From contig PMEC01000070.1 of NCBI GenBank assembly GCA_003155705.1, forward strand, positions 27,688 to 36,982: a stretch of 9,295 bases of DNA. Direction: 5' to 3'. Below are positions 7,402-9,295 of this stretch, piece by piece (position 1 is the first letter of the stretch; each line of letters begins with the position of its first letter). The notes beneath the pieces are model-generated. The model was not told the DNA's origin. It saw nothing but the letters and a program-made list of their open reading frames with translations, and did not search any database. Origin of the DNA: Bacteroidales bacterium. Lineage in GTDB: Bacteria; Bacteroidota; Bacteroidia; Bacteroidales; VadinHA17. Position numbers and translations under genes: made by a program.

Positions 7402-8451
7402 TTAATTTAACCCCCCTTTAGGAGGAATGGGGGGGTTGTTAATCACAGTATTATGCGTCTTCTTCCTTACCAAAGCATAAAATGAATAAGTTCCAAGAAT
7501 TGCTCCAAATATCATTTGAGATTCATGTGCAAGAATTGCATATACAAGTCCGTCTTCGAGGCTTATTCCATAAACGACTACCAGTGCTCTTGATATGATA
7601 AAATGAAATGCTCCCAACCCGCTTGTGACCGGAGCTGACATTGCAAGACCACCTATTACCAGCAGGAAAATGCCATCGAACAGATCAAGATGTGAAGTGC
7701 TTTTAACTGCGAAAACCACAACCCAGGTCATAAGGGTATAGTTGATCCATATGAAAAGAGTATGAAAAAGAAATTCCCACTTTCTTTCTATTTTAGCAAT
7801 TGTTTTAAGTCCATGGCTGATTCCTTTGGCTGTATCGAAAATTTTGGCAAAGAACCTTATTTTTCTGAGACTTTTCCTTGCTTTATATAAGATGAATAAT
7901 ATTGAAATACCTGCAAATGAAAGAATTAACCAGAATATCCAGGCAGCGCCGAAAATATCGGAAAGTTTCTGTTGGATAGGCTGATAAATGTTATCAATCA
8001 GAAAAGGACCAATAGTAGTACTATCGATTATCAGCATTATGATCATGATTGAGAGTAATGATAAAAAGTCGATAAACCTTTCAATAACTACAGTGCCAAA
8101 AAGCTGATCAACCGGTATTTTTTCCTTTTTACCCAGGGCAACGCACTTTGAAACTTCACCGATTCTGGGGAGCGCCATGTTTGCGAGGTAACCTGTCATC
8201 ATTGCATAAAATGCATTCTTAAGAGAGGGTTTGTAGCCCAGAGGATTAATCAGAAGTATCCATCTGCGGGCTCTGCTTATATAGGCAAGCAGTGCAAAAA
8301 ATATGGAAAGAAAAAGCCAGATATATTTTGCCTCTCTCAGGCCTTCACCGAGATTTGTGAAATTGGTTTTCCGGAATGCAAGCCAAAGCAGAATCAATCC
8401 CACTAAAAGAAATGCAAGAAACTTAAGGACTTGTATAATGCTTTTTCTCAA
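7402..8451 (-). CDS. UPF0104 / lysylphosphatidylglycerol synthase transmembrane-region-like membrane protein
   Basis: A 349-residue integral membrane protein with seven to nine hydrophobic segments (about 8-26, 43-60, 121-143, 168-189, 227-249, 258-275, 281-297, 301-328). Three landmarks place it in the UPF0104 (MprF flippase-domain-like) family: LPRIGEVSKC at 94-103, VIERFIDF at 122-129, and SAPVTSGLGAFHF at 272-284, corresponding to the family's P-GGLG motif. There is no C-terminal aminoacyl-transferase domain, so it cannot be a complete MprF; transport or flipping of a lipid is only an inference from the family. The start is TTG at 8451, 2 nt after the panD stop (TGA-GC-TTG). The next in-frame methionine is at residue 84, inside the conserved region, so the TTG start is the best choice and coupling to panD is likely. 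The last ten or so codons (NPPIPPKGGLN) lie inside a GC-rich hairpin and are probably repeat-derived. Confidence 0.88.
   Translation of the reverse strand: MRKSIIQVLKFLAFLLVGLILLWLAFRKTNFTNLGEGLREAKYIWLFLSIFFALLAYISRARRWILLINPLGYKPSLKNAFYAMMTGYLANMALPRIGEVSKCVALGKKEKIPVDQLFGTVVIERFIDFLSLLSIMIIMLIIDSTTIGPFLIDNIYQPIQQKLSDIFGAAWIFWLILSFAGISILFILYKARKSLRKIRFFAKIFDTAKGISHGLKTIAKIERKWEFLFHTLFIWINYTLMTWVVVFAVKSTSHLDLFDGIFLLVIGGLAMSAPVTSGLGAFHFIISRALVVVYGISLEDGLVYAILAHESQMIFGAILGTYSFYALVRKKTHNTVINNPPIPPKGGLN
7409..7437 (-). repeat. GC-rich hairpin overlapping the 3' end of the UPF0104 gene
   Basis: On the plus strand AACCCCCC (7409-7416) pairs with GGGGGGTT (7430-7437), an 8-bp stem with a 13-nt loop. 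The hairpin lies in the last codons of the gene, just before the TAA at 7402-7404. The C-run can also pair with GGGG at 7397-7400, giving a competing smaller structure. No U-run follows on the minus strand, so it is not a standard intrinsic terminator. The core CCCTTTAGG...TGGGG is shared with the right end of the element at 8848-8972, suggesting one repeat family. Confidence 0.65.
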
Positions 8452-8453
8452 GC

Positions 8454-8822
8454 TCAGATTAATTTGTTTGTATTTGTATCAGGGAAGACAATATTCGGTC
8501 TGAAAGATCTCGCTTCATTGAATTCCATGGCAGCATAAGATATAATTATGATCACATCCCCCACTACAACCTTTCGTGCAGCCGGTCCGTTAAGGCAAAT
8601 CTGACCCGAACCTCTTTCCCCTTTTATTACATAAGTATCGAGACGTTCCCCATTATTTATATTGACTACCTGTACCTTTTCATTTTCAATAATATTGGCT
8701 GCATCCATCAGATCCTCATCAATTGATATGCTTCCAATATAATTAAGATTTGCTTCAGTCACAGAAACATTATGAATTTTCGATTTTACAACTTCAATTA
8801 GCATACCAACTTGTTTTTCCAT
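8454..8822 (-). CDS. panD: Aspartate 1-decarboxylase, pyruvoyl-dependent proenzyme
   Basis: Decarboxylates L-aspartate to beta-alanine, the partner of pantoate in pantothenate synthesis. At 122 residues it matches the family. It carries [26 protein letters not shown], in which the proenzyme is cut between G30 and S31; S31 becomes the pyruvoyl group (G24-S25 in usual numbering). Further conserved parts are [38 protein letters not shown] (the Y-and-GxGxICLNG active-site region) and ISYAAM. The ATG at 8822 gives a six-residue extension (MEKQVG) before the canonical [11 protein letters not shown]; an ATG at 8804 would give the usual start. AAGGGA lies about 10 nt before the first ATG and nothing similar before the second, so I keep 8822. 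It follows panC after a 200-nt gap holding its own promoter and is followed 2 nt later by the UPF0104 gene. Confidence 0.97.
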   Translation of the reverse strand: MEKQVGMLIEVVKSKIHNVSVTEANLNYIGSISIDEDLMDAANIIENEKVQVVNINNGERLDTYVIKGERGSGQICLNGPAARKVVVGDVIIIISYAAMEFNEARSFRPNIVFPDTNTNKLI

Positions 8823-8870
8823 AAATTAATATTCCCTTTTGATTTTCTTCGTTTACCCCTTACCCTAAAG

Positions 8871-8890
8871 CCTGCCTGCCGGCAGGCAGG
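8871..8890. repeat. 20-bp perfect palindrome
   Basis: CCTGCCTGCC is followed immediately by its exact reverse complement GGCAGGCAGG, with no spacer. The flanking bases (G at 8870, G at 8891) end the symmetry. It forms the GC-rich core of the larger element and reads as ACRQAG in frames on both strands. Confidence 0.9.
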
Positions 8891-8901
8891 GGAGCGAAGA
8901 A

Positions 8902-8928
8902 CCGAACCCCGCTTGCGGGGGAGCTCGG
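8902..8928. repeat. Second hairpin within the element
   Basis: CCCCG (8907-8911) pairs with CGGGG (8916-8920) around a CTTG tetraloop, and CCGA (8902-8905) pairs further out with TCGG (8925-8928) across a small internal loop. It would fold in RNA of either strand, next to the perfect palindrome. Confidence 0.6.
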
Positions 8929-9000
8929 CGCAGCCAAAATCAATTTCTCCCTTTAGGGATGGGGTAAAAAAATTGATTTTCAAGCTTCTTTATATCACTG

Positions 9001-9031
9001 CAAAGTTAATTAACCTTTTAATTCAGAACAA
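9001..9031 (-). promoter_or_regulatory. Bacteroidota-type promoter for panD and downstream genes
   Basis: On the minus strand TTG (9031-9029) and TAACTTTG (9008-9001, followed by C) are separated by 20 nt, a full match to the -33 TTG / -7 TAnnTTTG(Y) signature of the primary sigma factor in this phylum. The -33 lies inside the last codons of panC. Transcription would start near 8995, giving panD a leader of about 170 nt that contains the entire repetitive element. Confidence 0.6.
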
Positions 9032-9295
9032 CGAAATTTCAATATTATCAATTAATCTTATCTTCCCGGCTTTGACTGCTATGCACCCGAAATACCTTTT
9101 CCCCTTATCAAATTCACTTTTTTGTCTGACTGGTACAAGTTCAACATCATCTGCTATTTCAAAATACTCAACATTAAAGTCCGGAGTCTTATTAATGGTG
9201 GATTTTACAAGATCTTTAATATCAGTAATTTCCGCGGTTTTTATCAATTCAGCTGCTCTCAGTAAAGTTTTGTAGATAATAGGTGCATCAATCCT
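9023..9295 (-). CDS. panC: Pantoate--beta-alanine ligase (pantothenate synthetase), C-terminal part
   Basis: The frame is open from the stop at 9023 to the right edge of the window, giving the last 90 residues of the protein; its start lies beyond 9295. The visible part begins RIDAPIIYKTL and includes the C-terminal domain signature: VEYFEIADDVELVPV, in the place of the family's D-Y-h-E-h-V-D...L-P segment, then FGCIAVKAGKIRLIDNIEI, matching the conserved A-h-x-h-G-K-h-R-L-I-D-N end. PanC joins pantoate and beta-alanine using ATP; the ATP-binding HIGH and KMSKS-like segments are not in the window. The adjacent panD, which supplies beta-alanine, supports the call. An apparent TTG start inside the frame (9247) is not the real one, as the homology continues upstream of it. 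Confidence 0.9.
   Translation of the reverse strand, partial: RIDAPIIYKTLLRAAELIKTAEITDIKDLVKSTINKTPDFNVEYFEIADDVELVPVRQKSEFDKGKRYFGCIAVKAGKIRLIDNIEISLF

Larger units (their letters stand above)
8848..8972. mobile_element. MITE-like GC-rich repetitive element in the panC-panD gap
   Basis: A 125-bp block, clearly more GC-rich than its surroundings, bounded by imperfect inverted ends. The left end 8852-8870 and the right end 8951-8968 share TTTACCCC and CCCTAAAG in inverted form, with a 2-3 nt difference between them. A 9-bp direct repeat TTGATTTTC flanks both sides (8839-8847 and 8973-8981), each copy 4 nt outside the matched ends, as expected of a target-site duplication. Inside lie a 20-bp perfect palindrome (8871-8890) and a second hairpin (8902-8928). 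It has no coding capacity, so any movement would depend on a transposase supplied elsewhere. Open frames crossing it on both strands encode PACRQAG, a translation I remember as a common artefact of such repeats in environmental bacterial genomes. It may be a REP/BIME-like repeat rather than a true MITE; a chance origin of the direct repeat in AT-rich DNA is possible. Confidence 0.6.

Noticed and set aside
8936..8980. 11-bp inverted repeat AAAATCAATTT / AAATTGATTTT as a panC terminator
   Set aside because: It is AT-only with a 23-nt loop, overlaps the proposed element boundary and direct repeat, and has no terminator-like geometry; better explained as part of the element and its flank.
8798..9275. 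Open frames on both strands across the panC-panD gap (61 and 154 residues) containing PACRQAG
   Set aside because: They run through the palindromic repeat and overlap panD or panC in antisense; the shared ACRQAG peptide comes from the palindrome, not from a protein.
1..9295. A defence, phage, CRISPR or secondary-metabolite system
   Set aside because: All seven genes are accounted for by housekeeping families or the arginase-fold protein; no repeats-and-spacers pattern, integrase, toxin-antitoxin pair or transposase was seen.

Overview
The window reads as a chromosomal housekeeping segment of a member of the Bacteroidota. The reasons are AT-rich coding DNA with little sign of Shine-Dalgarno sites, a promoter matching the phylum's TTG / TAnnTTTG signature (9001-9031), a TopA tail built from glycine-rich repeats with no four-cysteine zinc fingers, and a GC-rich palindromic repeat of a kind I remember from environmental Bacteroidota genomes. 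The class or order cannot be fixed from this sequence alone.

Layout: (1) 17-3489, minus strand: topA followed 2 nt later by an arginase-fold gene whose metal-binding residues are partly lost. (2) 3490-3610: a short divergent promoter region with an 8-bp inverted repeat. (3) 3611-5971, plus strand: a bifunctional class A penicillin-binding protein. (4) 5976-9295, minus strand: in transcription order, the 3' end of panC, a 200-bp gap carrying a promoter and a MITE-like GC-rich element, panD, a UPF0104-type membrane protein starting 2 nt after panD, and radA. The PBP and radA converge with only 4 nt between their stop codons.

The genes serve separate core functions: DNA topology (topA), recombination and repair (radA), peptidoglycan synthesis (PBP1A-like), and pantothenate/CoA supply (panC makes pantothenate from pantoate and beta-alanine; panD makes the beta-alanine). 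I find no CRISPR array, RNA gene, prophage, transposase or obvious defence system. The points worth a second look are the probable pseudoenzyme of the arginase fold, the 125-bp element that probably lies inside the panD mRNA leader, and a related hairpin that encodes the C-terminal tail of the membrane protein.
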